NCBI GenBank assembly: GCA_007922305.1
Contig: ML677351.1
Location: 14,965,790-15,029,789, forward strand
Direction of reading: 5' to 3'
Source: Dermatemys mawii
Lineage: Eukaryota; Chordata; Testudines; Dermatemydidae
DNA: 64,000 nt
A model generated the notes under the pieces. The model ran no database searches. It was not told where the DNA came from and was given only the letters and a program-made list of their open reading frames with translations. The position numbers and the translations under genes were made by a program. Positions 47,927-59,579 of this stretch are shown in pieces. How positions within the stretch are numbered: the first letter of the stretch is position 1; each line of letters starts with the position of its first letter.

Positions 47927-48915
47927 TTAGCGGTGGGGGTGGTACTGAGAAATCTCTTTTGGGTGCTTGGCTGGCTGGTTCTTGCTCACATGCTCAGGGT
48001 TTAACTCATCGCCATACATGGGGTTGGAAAAGAACTTTCCCTTAGGTCAGGGAATTTGGGTGGTTTTTACCTTCCTCTGTAAAACCCTCAGTGATTTGGA
48101 ATCTGGTTGCCTTAGAGACCTTCTCTATCTTTCTCCATATGATACCATCACAGTTTTAATCACTGGAGTCATATGAGCTACATCTCAGAATTTAAATGGG
48201 AGGGGCTGTTGGCAGGGCATTGTCCTTGATTCTGAAATTTGCTTCCCTCCCTTGGTTGGCCAGAATCTGGATTTGTTAACATTCTGAGCATAATTCGAAG
48301 ATAATCATTTTTGCCCCAGGCATTTAGATAAGAGTAATTGAGTGAGTTGGGGGACACAGGGCAGCCTTATAATATGTGGGATCTTTATAAGTTCATGGGT
48401 TTACTAGGTCAATTATGTTGATGTCTAGCAGTCTAATATTATATACTGAATGTGGCATGCACATAATGTCAGTGTTGTGGATTTTTAAGATTTGCAGAAG
48501 AACCCAGAGTTGTGGCTGGGGGCTTAAATTAGAGATTGAAATATATTTTAGTTAATATATAAGCCATGCTTTATTTGAGAGCTTTGGAACTGGTGGCATT
48601 TCTTGGGATAAGCACGGATTTTGGGGTGGAGGTCCAAGAGAGAAGAAAACTCCAGCTTTGACTGTAAAGGCATCAGCTTAAGAGTTTGTTGGAAGGGGGT
48701 AATTCATTCCCTAAGAGGTCCCTAAATAAGATGATTTGGGCCAGGCTTGGTGGACCTGAAGTTACAGGAAAGTCTAACACGCAACTAACTAAAAGCTAGT
48801 AGCTACATAAATGGAAAATAAACAGTAAGTCCCAACAATGAGAAATAATGATGGTTTAAAGTTCAGGAATAGAATGTCTCTCTCGTTTTACTTCTTATCA
48901 CCACAATTCCTATAG
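47927..48915. other. Intergenic, nothing recognised
   Basis: Unique-looking DNA leading up to an acceptor-like site at 48914-48915. Confidence 0.4.
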
Positions 48916-49120
48916 GGAACGTACAGAAGATCACCCCCCAAAATTGTGCCAAACCTTGCGTCTGTACAAACAAGCACTGGGCCCGGAAGACGTGAAGCAA
49001 AATTTGAATTATGACTTCTGGACCTGTGTGCAGTCCTGGCAACTGAGAAACTTCAGGGAATTGTGTCCCAGGTTCAGGATACTCATTAGCACTACTCCAC
49101 TTTCAGCTGAAAGTCTCTAG
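48916..49120 (+). CDS. Weak terminal exon candidate
   Basis: After an acceptor-like CACCACAATTCCTATAG the + strand stays open for 67 codons to TAG at 49118-49120. The translation includes ERTEDHPPKLCQTLRLYKQA and NLNYDFWTCVQSWQLRNF. The length is not beyond chance for this amount of DNA, and no partner exon or poly(A) signal was tied to it. I cannot assign a function. Confidence 0.22.
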
Positions 49121-50740
49121 GATTCAGCGCAGAAATGGTGTCTTGGCTTCAGAAAATCCCAGGCTTGGAGGGAACTAAATACTGTTTTCTTACCTTGATC
49201 CCTCAGGTTAAAGAATAACCTGCAGGAGTTTAGCTGCTGTCAGATATCTGAGTTCCCGGCCATCCTGCATTGCTGAATACATGACCCTGAAAATGCAACT
49301 ACTTTCCACCAAATCTTTAGTTAATTCTGCAGCCAGGTAAAATCAGGGAAATACCTGATATTTTAATTGTTTGTTTTAGCATCCTGAATTACATGACGAT
49401 AATGCTTTCATTTCAAATGTTTACTTTTGAGTTTTGTTCCAATTCCTTTTGCCTAAAGAAAATCAAATGAAATTAACTATGGCAAGGAACAAATGTCAGT
49501 CAGCCAGAAAATTACTTCCAAATTAGGATAGGGAACTCTCCTTGGAATAGAAAGGGAGGATGAACATCCTCTGCAATTGGCCCAATCATTTGTACCTTTT
49601 ATCAATTAGGAAATCTCACAAGAAACCCTGAAATCAGCATGTGGGAAATAGTTTTTATTATTCAACAATGTGAAGGATCAATTTTGGGGACAATTTCTCC
49701 TTTCTCCTCCAGACCTCATAGGCATAGGCTGTGGTTATATCCAACCCTTATTACTGACAATAGGAATCCGTTTCATGACCCATTTTGCGTATTGTACTGC
49801 CATCATGTGGTCATGTGTAGTTACACCTCTCGCATCTGCAGCATCAGTTCTCTTGGTTTTTAGTTTATTACACGCCAGTTCTGTCCTTTGGACAACAGGA
49901 ATTTGTTGTTGTTTGAACATTTAACTTGCTTTCCTAAGAAAAGAGTGCAATGATCAAATAAGTTTTTTAATGAGCTCAGGACTGTTGCAGAGGTATTTAT
50001 GCAGTGGAGAAAGGATTAATTCAATAGCAACAAGCCTATTAAAAAAGGGGGTAGGGGTGGGATCCATCCATCTTGGGTTCCACAGCAACTCTGTTTATTA
50101 TCAAGGTCAGAATTCTTTGTCGGGGGAAGCAAAGCTTAGATGGCTTCGAATAGAGGAATGGGTCTCTGTTATTGCTACAGAGGTTTCCCTAGGCATGGTA
50201 GAATTCTATTATTTTTTAATATAATTTCAACAGATATTTTAATTTTAAGCATTTTGTTTCTATTTTTATCTGTTCAAATGTTCACATTTACAGGAAATTA
50301 TGTGTGTGGCAGTCAGACAATAATTTAATGACAATAGATGTTGAGATTAAAAATGTTAAAGCTTTATAACCATTAACACACAAATTGTCAACATCGTATA
50401 TAAAAATATACAAAGTAATTAGCCTTCAATCAAACCTTTAATCCTCAAGTAGTGTTTTTCTTTCTCTTCCTGTCTATACATTTCAGTTATCATCAATGGA
50501 AATATGTTTTTGGCTATGTGTGTACAATGAAATTGATGTTTGTTGACATGTACTGTTATAAATTTAATCTTTCCAAGCCTATCAATGTGCCTCTTTCACT
50601 GTCTGTCTGTCTTCCTCCTTCTGTGGGTCTGTTATTCCTGCCCCTCCCACTTTTTTCTTCGTTTGTCTCTATCTTACCATCTTTCCCTCATTGTGTGACT
50701 TCTCTGTGTCCGCCTTTCCTTGTATATGCAACTGTGTATA
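49121..50740. other. Intergenic, nothing recognised
   Basis: AT-rich unique DNA. The open frames at 49639, 49670 and 49970 (+) lack support. Confidence 0.4.
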
Positions 50741-51448
50741 CAGGCAAGTCGCATCTTAGGCTCATTTAACATGCACGAATTCAGCTTTGCACAGTTGGCA
50801 AAAACAGGGAAAGAATAGAAAAATAACAATTTAAAATCTACATCTGTAGTGTGGGCAATTCCGCCCACCATTCAACTCTGTTAAGAAAATGATTGTTAGG
50901 AAAATGTAACTTAGAATGTTGTAGTATGATTTTAAAATAACCTTAGACTTATAATCTCACTCCCTGTATATGTACTATTGACCCCTAGTTTAACATGCAT
51001 TTTAAACTTGCATTCACCCTGCCACAGATGTGCAGGCATCATAGTGTCTAAGTACCCCTAAGTGTTTTGAACCTCCTGTTTACCAGACATGTAAATGAAA
51101 TAGATTAAGACCAACGATGGATGTAATAGCCATTAAGTGTTCCCACCTGTGTAAGTGGATTGAAAGTCCCCCTCCCTTATCAACACAGGGGTATAAAATA
51201 TCCTCACACATGTATTGAGTTGAGCCAGTTGTTTGGGTGATAACCCCTTCTGACTCCTTATTGCTTGCAATAAATCTTGTTTTTCCAGAAGTCTACTGAG
51301 TTATGCCTGTCCTTTGAGGTGTATTGGACTGAACTCCAAAGGAAATAAGCAGTTTTTGCAACAACTCAATGAGAGTTTCACTATACGTGGTTTTCGCTTT
51401 ACATGCCAACCGCGGAACGGAACCCCCACGTAAGATGAGACTTGCCTG
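50741..51448. mobile_element. Tigger-like element hosting an LTR-like insert
   Basis: The ends CAGGCAAGTCGCATCTTA (50741) and TAAGATGAGACTTGCCTG (ending 51448) form an 18-bp inverted repeat with one mismatch. Both sides are TA (50739-50740 and 51449-51450). CAGGCA-type termini and TA targets are typical of Tigger elements. Native sequence is confined to roughly the outer 100 bp on each side; the middle is a separate insertion. Confidence 0.78.
50848..51345 (+). mobile_element. Solo-LTR-like insertion
   Basis: The sequence between the Tigger-like arms resembles a retroviral LTR. It starts TGTAGTGTGGGCAATTCC, has a TATA-type box GGGTATAAAATAT (about 51189-51201), then AATAAA at 51270-51275 followed by TCTTGTTTTTCCAGAAGTC. 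This spacing fits U3, R and U5. The exact ends and target duplication could not be fixed. No viral genes are present. Confidence 0.5.
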
Positions 51449-51479
51449 TATATGTATAACATAAGTATTACTAATTATT

Positions 51480-52435
51480 GTTATTGTGGCAGCAATATTG
51501 ACAATTTGTCTCTCATTCCCAGCTTCTGGCAAACAGAGGCTAGGGACACCATCCCTATCCATCCTGGCTCATAGCCATTGATGGACCTATCCTCCATGAA
51601 CTTACCTAGTTCTTTTTTGAACCCTGTTATAGTCTGGACCATCGCAACAACCTTTGGCAAAGAGCTACACAGGTTGACTGTACACTGTGTGAAAAAATAC
51701 TTCCTTTTGTTTGTTTTAAACCTGCTGCCTGTTAATTTCATTTGATGAACCCTAATTCTTGTGTTTATGAGAAGAAGTAAAGAATACTTGCTTATTTACT
51801 TTCTCCACACCAATCATGATTTTTGTAATAAACAAAATGCCTTCGTTGTTTCTTTTCCAAGCTGAAAAATCCCGGTCTTATTAATAGCTCCTCATATGGA
51901 AGCCATTCCATACCCATAATGATTTTTGTTGCCCTTTTCTGAACATTTTCCAATTCCAATATATCTTTGTTGAGATGGGGCGACCACATCTGCACACAAT
52001 ATTCAAGATGTGGACGTACCATGGATTTATATAGAGGCAATATGATATTTTCTGCCTTATTATCTATCTCTTTCTTAATAATTCCCAACATTCTGTTCAC
52101 TTTTTTGACTGCCGCTGCACATTAAGTGGATGTTTTCAGAGAACTGTCCACAATGATTCCAAGATCTCTTTGTTGAGTGGGAACAGCTAGTTTAGACCCC
52201 ATCATTTTATATGTATAGTTGGGATTATGTTTTCCAATGAGCATTATTTTGCATTTATCAACATTGAATTTCATCTGCCATTTAGTTACCCAGTCACCCA
52301 GTTTTGTGAGATCCTATTGTATCTTTTCACAGTCTGCTTGGGACTTAACTATCTTTAGTAATTTTGTATCATCTGCAAATTTTGCCACCTCACTGTTTAC
52401 CCCTTTTACCAGATCCCCTAGTGGGCACCACTATT
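51480..52435 (-). mobile_element. CR1 LINE 3' region (minus strand)
   Basis: On the minus strand the 52100-51792 frame reads MLGIIKKEIDNKAENIILPL, YKSMVRPHLEYCVQMWSPHL and LENVQKRATKI, the conserved C-terminal end of CR1 pol (PLYKSLVRPHLEYCVQ.WSP...E.VQRRATK). The flanking sequence to 52435 is earlier pol in broken frames, and 51792-51480 is the 3' part. It lacks the 5' end and has stops. Confidence 0.85.
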
Positions 52436-53796
52436 TACCTCTCTCCATTCTGAAAACTGACCATTTATTCCTACTGTTTGTTTCCTATCTTTTAGCCAGT
52501 TACCAATCCGTAAGAGGAGCTTCTCTCTTATTCCAGGACAGCTTTGATAACATCAGTGTTTCCGAAGTGTTAGAAGAGGAAGAAATAAAACTAATCAGAA
52601 GCCTCCCTAATTTCACTCTCCAGGAAAATACCCTTGTTGCTGTATGTTTGGCTACATCTGACTGGATACCTCCCTCTGACCTTACTGTTTCTGTAACACC
52701 CTTAGGAATTTTTTTCTCTCTATCTGTTGCTTTATTCAGTACAGCTTTCCCATTCTCTCTCTTTCTATGTCGGTTTCTCTCAGCTCTTTGTCCTCCTTTC
52801 CTTTCTTCCTTACCTTGCAAGCTCTTCAGAAAGAAGTTCTCTTTCCACTGTTTATTGTATTGCACAAGTGCGTTGTCAGCACTAAGCATAGTGATTAAAA
52901 ATACAGTTTCTATTCTTTGTCTCTCTCTGCTCGTCTATATTCATCTATCATTCTGGAGGACAGTTAGCGCAAGCAAAAGAAAGAAGAGAGAGAGTCAGTA
53001 GGAGAAATGGTATTTTTTTAAAAATGATAGCCCTCGAGCCCCTCCCCCAAGTGATGGAGGGACTTAGTAGTTGTAGTATGCCAAAGAATCCTACTTGAAC
53101 TTAGTAGCATCCTGGAGTGATCTGTATTCAAAGTGATCCTGGAGATCCATGTCAGCACGCTGAGGCAGGAAAATTTCACTATGTCCACATGCCCAGATGC
53201 GGCTGCTATGTGCAGAGGAGTTCTGCTGTGTGCTTATTGTCTGTCTGGAGAAGAAAACTGAAAACAGCCCTTCATAATAGCAAAGCATCTCTGTGTTTGT
53301 GAGCTGATTCCCCAGTGTGCTCGGAGTAAACACGCCCTGCAGGTGGGAATTAGTTTCTTTGTCGTCATTCATAAAAATGTTGACGCTTTAAAAACCATTC
53401 ATTTAGATGCCCAAGTTGATCTAAAATGGGTGCTCCTGGGAACATCTACTAAACAATCTGGACCTGATTCTCCATTGTCTTGCCCCCAGTGAAGTCATTA
53501 ACGTCAGTGCAAAGTTGGTGCAAAACGCTACCAGATAAGAATGGTGGCATTTACACCCATGCTGCCCTCAGTTTGCACACGTGTAACTGACTGCACAAGG
53601 GGCAGTGGAGAAACAGATGTTTTGAATGTGCTCCATCAGGCCTGAGTCAAATCAGTCAGGCACACATATTGTCCTGAAAAACAGTATGGCTTCACTGTAT
53701 TAAAAAAAGACAGATTCATACATATAGTATTAACAGGCAACATCTGTCTCAGTGCCTACAGCAGTCAGGGGGGTGACATTTCAGAAGGAATAAACT
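52436..53796. other. Intergenic, nothing firm
   Basis: The + frame 52219-53001 (260 codons) overlaps the antisense of CR1 and continues into T/C-rich sequence. It lacks exon signals, and its Leu/Ser/Phe-rich composition follows the pyrimidine bias. The rest is unique DNA. Confidence 0.4.
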
Positions 53797-53919
53797 CATA
53801 GACTCATAGATTCATAGACTTTAAGGTCAGAAGGGACCATTATGATCATCTAATCTGACCTGCTGCACAACGCAGTCCACAAAATGTTACCCCTCCACTC
53901 TTGCAATAAACCTCTAAGC
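53797..53919 (-). mobile_element. CR1 3' terminus fragment
   Basis: CATAGACTCATAGATTCATAG, then AGAAGGGACCATTATGATCAT and CTAATCTGACCTGCTGCACA are the antisense of the CR1 3' end. The copy is abutted by the hAT-like element at 53920. Confidence 0.75.
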
Positions 53920-54550
53920 CAGAGGTGGGCAAACTACAGCCCGCGGGCCACATTCGGCCCGCAGCCTAATTCTGTCCAGCCCTCCGGGCTCCCGGCTAGC
54001 AACTCCTCCTTCCCCCTGCTATCCTCCTCCCATTCCCCCACAGCCTCAGCATGCTGCAGCTGTGCACTCTGGTGGATTAGCGTGGCAGCGTGTCTGGTCT
54101 GGAGCCAGACATGCTGTTCTGAGCGGCGTGGTAAGGGGGCCGAGGGCCGGGGGTTGGATAAGGGCCGGAGGGTCTCGGGGGACGGTCAGGAGATGGGGAA
54201 CAGGGGAGTTGGATAGGGCATGGGAATCCCAAGGGGCCTGTCAGGGGGCAACGGTGTGGCTGGGGGGGGGCAGTCAGGAGACGGGGAGCAGGCGGGTTGG
54301 ATAGGGGTGAGGTCTTAGGGGGTGATTGGGGCCGGGGGGGGTATTGGGAGGGAGTAGTCAGGGGACAAGGAGCAGGAAGGTTGGATGGGTCGGAGGTTCT
54401 GAAGGGGACAGTCAGGAGGTGGGAAGTGGGTGGGGGTCGGATAGGGGGCAGGGCCAGGCTGTTTGGGGAGGCACAGCCTTCCCTACCCAGCCCTTCATAC
54501 AATTTTGAACCCCGATGTAGCCCTTGGGCCAAAAAGTTTGCCCACTCCAG
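53920..54550. mobile_element. Complete hAT-like non-autonomous element
   Basis: A 631-bp element starts CAGAGGTGGGCAAACTACAG and ends AAAAAGTTTGCCCACTCCAG. The ends are inverted copies and it is the most complete member of the family seen at 1-112, 11815-11959 and 19682-19940. The interior is a degenerate G-rich minisatellite (GGTTGGATAGGGG-type units, about 54150-54460). The flanks CTCTAAGC and AACTAGAC match at only 4 of 8 positions, so the duplication is decayed or absent. The open frames on both strands across it are artefacts of the G-rich units. Confidence 0.75.
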
Positions 54551-55522
54551 AACTAGACAGTCCAAACCTTGGGGAAGTTTGGATCCAGGGAAAACCCCAA
54601 CAACTCAGCTTTGGAACCAAATAGAATACTGCAGTACAAACTGTTTTTCTGTGGGTTGTTTTTTTTTTTTCTATTCTGTCATATATTTCTGCATAACTTG
54701 CCACCTCATATGCTTTTCCATGCACAAGCTACTTCCGCTGGCTCAAGTAGTTTACCAGATGTTTAGCTTTGGGCTAGATTTAGCTTTCAGTGGACAGCAC
54801 AGCATACTTATGATGTGGAAATTTGATTTGGACACTAGGACCAGTAAGCTGCTAACAAATCCCAATCTGCAATATCAAGATAATATTCAGAACCATCATC
54901 TCGCAGGAGATTTTTAACCAGGCTACCTATCAGCCTGTCAAAAACTTGATGTTACCTCTCAAGGGGAAAACAGTTAAGATTTTAATTGTGATGTGAGGTT
55001 GATTATCTATCAGAAACTATACAGGGTTTGTTTTGACATTATTATTATTTCTACTGCAGCGGTGCCTAACAAGTTAAGACCCCTATTATACGATGTACTG
55101 TACAAATACAGACCCTGCTCCAAAGAGCTCACCATTTTCATAATCAAACTGAGGCACTTTTTTCTCTAGCTTTATAATTCTGTTCTGTTCCATTCAGGTT
55201 CTCATACTGTACCCGTCACTACGTTATCTGATTTGTTACCTCAAACGCTTTAAGACATAGGGCAGATTCACCACTGCCTTGTCCATTGTTTAGTTATGTA
55301 CACCTGCATTGCACAGATGTAAAGGACTATACGAGGCACAGGCCACAAGAATCAAGCAAAGTACAGCGACTGATGCAGTCTTTGATGTGTAGAGACTGAA
55401 AATTAAATCAGTGATCAGCACTATAAAACGAGTGTTCACAATGGATATTCCTGCTCTCTAGTGTCTATTATGGGAGAGGCAGGCACATGACACCATTCTT
55501 TTACTGAGAGCATATTGTGCAT
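54551..55522. other. Intergenic, nothing recognised
   Basis: AT-rich unique DNA with no supported feature. Confidence 0.4.
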
Positions 55523-55600
55523 ACCCATAGAATCACAGAACCATAGGGTTAGATGGGACCGCAAGGGTCATCATATAATGATATATATTTACCAGTGATT
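55523..55600 (-). mobile_element. Short CR1 3' end relic
   Basis: CATAGAATCACAGAACCATAG, then GGGTTAGATGGGACCGCAAG and GGTCATCAT correspond to the antisense CR1 3' terminus. Only the last 70 bp or so are recognisable. Confidence 0.6.
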
Positions 55601-55612
55601 ACAACAAGGATA

Positions 55613-55969
55613 TCAGCTAAGATCATATTTCTCAAGGGTGACAGAGTTTGATGAAGTACTTCGTATACTATAGGATTCCCATTCTAAATTGGAATCATAT
55701 ACTTGACCTTCCCCTCCTTCACTCAAAGCATATTTCAGCCTGCTAGGGTATGCAGGTGAATGATTTTTTGGTAAGATGTCCCATGTAAAGACTGGCTCTT
55801 CATCTGTATTTCTATAACTACCACAATGTAACCTCAGTTCTGACCAGGGTCTTTGGATGTAATCATAATATAAATGGTAAATACTATGTGCTAGATGTGT
55901 GACCATAGAAAGGCCAAAGCTACCTGTCCCTGTATCTCTCCATCGCACTATCACATGTGGAATTGTCAT
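55613..55969 (-). pseudogene. 118-codon protein-like open frame, origin unknown
   Basis: The minus-strand frame starts MTIPHVIVRWRDTGTGSFGL and includes HLYYDYIQRPWSELRLHCGS, EEPVFTWDILPKNHSPAYPS and EGGEGQVYDSNLEWESYSI. The composition is protein-like (aromatics, balanced charge, few low-complexity runs). Just upstream on the same strand (56345-55990), broken frames still read protein-like pieces such as SSEVVVALHSVNGAYTAQVT and EEEVICNDTSSL, separated by stops and frameshifts. This suggests the last intact part of a larger decayed coding sequence, possibly a transposon- or virus-derived protein or a dead host gene. I do not recognise the family. Confidence 0.35.
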
Positions 55970-57589
55970 CTTGGTTCATTCTATTTCTGTGCTGGCATTA
56001 CCATAGGTTGATAATCATGTTTTGCCCTGTTCTTTAGGCTGCATTTTGAACATTAACACTGCTTAGAAGGCTTAATCTGCAATGTTTTCCCCATGTACAC
56101 TATGATTTCGAGCCATCATAGAGATGAAGTGTCATTGCAGATAACTTCTTCCTCCACTCCCCTCATGGTGCCTCATCCAGTTTTGTATGGATCATTTGCA
56201 GTCGTTATGCACAGTTCCCTTTCAGGGTTTACAGTGACTTGGGCAGTGTATGCCCCATTTACAGAGTGTAGAGCAACCACAACTTCAGATGACTTCAGTA
56301 GGTGTTACAAGTGTTTAGCTCATCTGAAAATTCAGGCACTCTAGGGTCCGTTTTGTCCAGCACTGGAATTTTTTCATCCTGTTTCTATAATCATTGTCAG
56401 AACCTGCCCCACTTCATGATTTGCTATTAATGGGAACCTCTAGCCCCCAGTCTGCAACTACCTGTACCTACAATTCTTTCAGTGTTTGTGTATCACTGGA
56501 AGGCACTACATTCCTTGATATTAGTTGGTTTACTTATCTTTGTTTCTTTTGGAGGAGCTGTTTCAGTCTGCTCTTTTGTTCTAAAGTTGCTATTTTACAC
56601 TGTCTTGTCCTTGAAAGCTAAGCATTAGAAGCTTGGCATGTGGAAAAGTGAAGGGATAAAGTTAAGAAAACATTTTAATGGTAGCAGAGAGCCAGATGGT
56701 CTGTTTTAATTGTCTGTGAATAAACACAAAGACACACTAATGGCTAGCCCATTACAAGCACAGTCCATTATCTTGCATTTATTTCTCTTCAAAGACGACT
56801 CCTCTTAGAATTCATTACTGCCAAATGCACAGGAGATTAACCTGTTTTTTTAATGGTAATTTATATTGATATTGTAATCTGCTCTGTATAATATTGTCCT
56901 TCACCGAGAAAATGAGAATAACTTTAGTATGAAGAATCCTTTTGCTCGTTGTGATGTCTGATTCCCTTGTTAATGTACCCCGGTTGAAAGGAGGAGCTCT
57001 TCTGTTGACAACTTCACGTTGCTGGACTCCCTTCTGAAGTCTGCATTTAAGTGATGGTTGAAGCTGTATATTGGTCATGATTAATTCTTGAAAATACTGC
57101 AGCTGAGACATGGTAGAAGGGATTTTAAAAAATGCTTACCTTGGCCAAACTCTGTTCCCATTGGAGCCAACAGTAGAACTCCCACTAACTTCAATGGGTA
57201 CCGAGTTGAGCCAGCACTGAACACTTATGAAATTCCCCCAAGGGCTCTTTTCAGAACCACAGCGCAGTGGGTAAGTATTCAACTGCACTGTGGAGCAGTA
57301 AAGCCAAAGGTTGGTCTGCAAAGCCAAATTACATCTTGTTACCACTTTCCGGTTGAGGGAATCCATCCAGCCTCCTGTTGAAGGATGGACTCTGAACTGC
57401 ATTTTGGAAGACAGGAACTCGGAGTACAGACTCTTCTAGCAGGCCAGGCAATTAACATCTCTTCACCATATTCCAGGGCAACTCTGAGCACATCCTTTTC
57501 CAGCAAGTCAGCCAGGGAAACAAAACCAAAGACAAATAGCAATAATATATTTTAAACCACATCTGGTCAACATGCACACATCATCCTCA
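55970..57589. other. Decayed coding-like stretch, then unique DNA
   Basis: 55970-56345 continues the broken minus-strand frames described for 55613-55969. From 56346 to 57589 I see no feature. The minus frame at 57339-57542 (LADLLEKDVLRVALEYGEEM) is suggestive but unsupported. Confidence 0.3.
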
Positions 57590-57890
57590 GTTCTCCATTA
57601 GCTACACAATCTCCCCATCCAATATCAGATCAAATTCAAGGTTCTCCATGAGATGGGTCGACATGACCGGAGGATATTTCTCTCTCCTGCTTGCTGGGAA
57701 CCACAGCATTATCTGTGAACACAGAGTGCTGGGATAGGGAAGCAGAGCTTTCTTCCTGGTTGTCCCATAGCTATGGAACTCTCTCTACAAGAGGGTAGGA
57801 GAACTACAACAAATTTTACTACCTTCAGGACTAAGTGTAAGGCCCACCTCAACCGTCACCAAGCCTTTCTCACAATAACACCAGCCCTTG
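57590..57890 (+). mobile_element. L2-family LINE 3' relic
   Basis: The + strand words CAATATCAGATCAAATTCAAG, GTTCTCCATGAGATGGGTCG, TGGTTGTCCCATAGCTATGG and AACTCTCTCTACAAGAGGG follow the order of the L2 pol 3' end (IKFKVLHEM..., SWLSHSYGTLSTR-like). It is ancient, with stops. Confidence 0.6.
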
Positions 57891-58250
57891 CAAATAATAA
57901 ATATGAAAGATCAATATAAAAGTAAATGGAAGAAGGATTTAAATAACACTTAATTTTTGCTTCAGGGAGAAGGAAGAGAAACCAAAGACACTTCAGCTTG
58001 GTTTTCTCTGTTTGTAGTTTTATCAGGTGCTCAGGTAAACTGGATGTGGGATAGATTAGACTAGACGGATTAATAAGGGTGGGTCAGAAATGGGTATGGT
58101 GTGTACCCTGAGTAACTCCTACATAAGTTTATTAAATATTATTTATTTCCTTTGTGTAACTGAAGTAACAGGATAGCTTTGTAACACCTACTTAGGTTTC
58201 TATATATTGAAGTTAACTTGATATTTTCCTTATTTTTGGTTTAATTATAG
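57891..58250. other. Possible intron sequence
   Basis: AT-rich DNA ending in the pyrimidine-rich acceptor-like TATTTTTGGTTTAATTATAG at 58250. Confidence 0.35.
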
Positions 58251-58489
58251 CTCTTACGAGAGAGGAGGTACGTTACCCGAGTGATGGGATCTGGCAGTAT
58301 GATCCCTTTTGGAAGGCAGATATTGTCAGATGTTCTAGAAGTAACATGGAGAAGGATGTCCTATGTTACTCCTGTACAGAGGGGATTGCCAATTCTCCTC
58401 CCAGTGCAGCCATACCAGCCTTGCACCATCCAGAAATTCCACATAGATGTACCCCACTTTTAACCCCTGTGTTGACAGTCAAACTCTGA
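58251..58489 (+). CDS. Candidate exon of an unidentified gene
   Basis: It follows the acceptor at 58249-58250 and stays open for 78 codons to TGA at 58487-58489. The translation includes LTREEVRYPSDGIWQYDPFW, KADIVRCSRSNMEKDVLCYS and CTEGIANSPP. The first half looks protein-like (Trp, Tyr, charged residues, three Cys), the second half less so. A donor may lie inside, in which case the real exon is shorter. It lies 2.3 kb upstream of the signal-peptide exon on the same strand, but a link would be odd because that exon has its own start codon. No family was recognised. Confidence 0.3.
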
Positions 58490-59579
58490 TCCCAGTTTAT
58501 CGTGCAGAGAGGGTTAACCATAGGATAGAATCTTTGAACCTGGCCATCAGTTTGAACCTGGTTCAGATCTATAGTGATGGAGGGGCGGGAGAATATTTTC
58601 AAAGATACAGATGGAAGGCAGGCACTTAGCTGCCCAACTGAAAGCCAGTGGGAGTTAACTGTCCTCTGTGCCTTTGAAAATCTCCCTCTAGAAATCATGT
58701 CTGTCTAGCTGGTCATTGACAGGCCTAAGTGAAATGAGTTGGTAACTCCAGTGAGCTTCCTTGTGGATGGATACCCATATCACAATGACCACCATCACAA
58801 CAGGCCTACTTCTTAGCAATTTCAGTAGAGAAGCCATGAAGATTGTACTGTATTCTCACAGCTACAGTTGTTCATAAGGGTCAGGGTTAAGACACATGGG
58901 TGGGGATCAGTGCTGGGAAACTTGAATTACTGCTGCTCCTACTGTACTGTTCTGCTGATAGAGAATTTCAGGGTCCCTCACCTTCACTCTAGCAATTTTC
59001 ATGAGTGTTTCACTTTATTTTATAAGGAAAAATCAATTAAATACATGTTATGTTGATTCTGATGGCTCTGAGTTTGCTGATGGCTTGAAAGGGATGAAGT
59101 TAATGTGATTCAGTTTCATGGGTGGAATCCAATATTGCCCTCAGTTAAACCAGTGGGAAGACTCATCAGCTTCAGTGGGAACAGAGACAAGCCCATTTCA
59201 TTGCTTAACAAAATATCCTGTGATGCAATCGATGCGATCCTTTTTAAAATTATGCTTTGGTTAAAAAATACTTAGAAATTATGTATAAAATTCTGCTACA
59301 CTAACAGAAGGTATAATTTTTCCAGTATTTTTATGATTGATAATATGGTGGTATATTTATCATCAAATCATGGGTAACACAAGTTTCTTCGATCTCATCC
59401 CTGCTTGTGTCCTATATATTTATTATAAAGTGAAGAGAGAGCTGCTTCAAAAAAAGGGGGGTCGGATTTCCGAATTTCAGATTCAATACCAAAAACACTG
59501 ACACAAGTTTTGTTGTGCATTGGGCTCTTCTCAGCAGATTACATCACCCAGAATTAATTATATTTCTCCAGTCAAGATT
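58490..59579. other. Intergenic, nothing recognised
   Basis: Unique-looking DNA without supported features. Confidence 0.4.

Noticed and set aside
52219..53001. 260-codon + strand open frame
   Set aside because: Its first part is the antisense of CR1 pol and the rest follows T/C-rich sequence; there is no exon signal, and the Leu/Ser/Phe bias is compositional.
54077..54917. Long open frames on both strands (162 and 206 codons)
   Set aside because: They arise from G-rich tandem units inside the hAT-like element and have low-complexity Gly/Arg or Pro composition.
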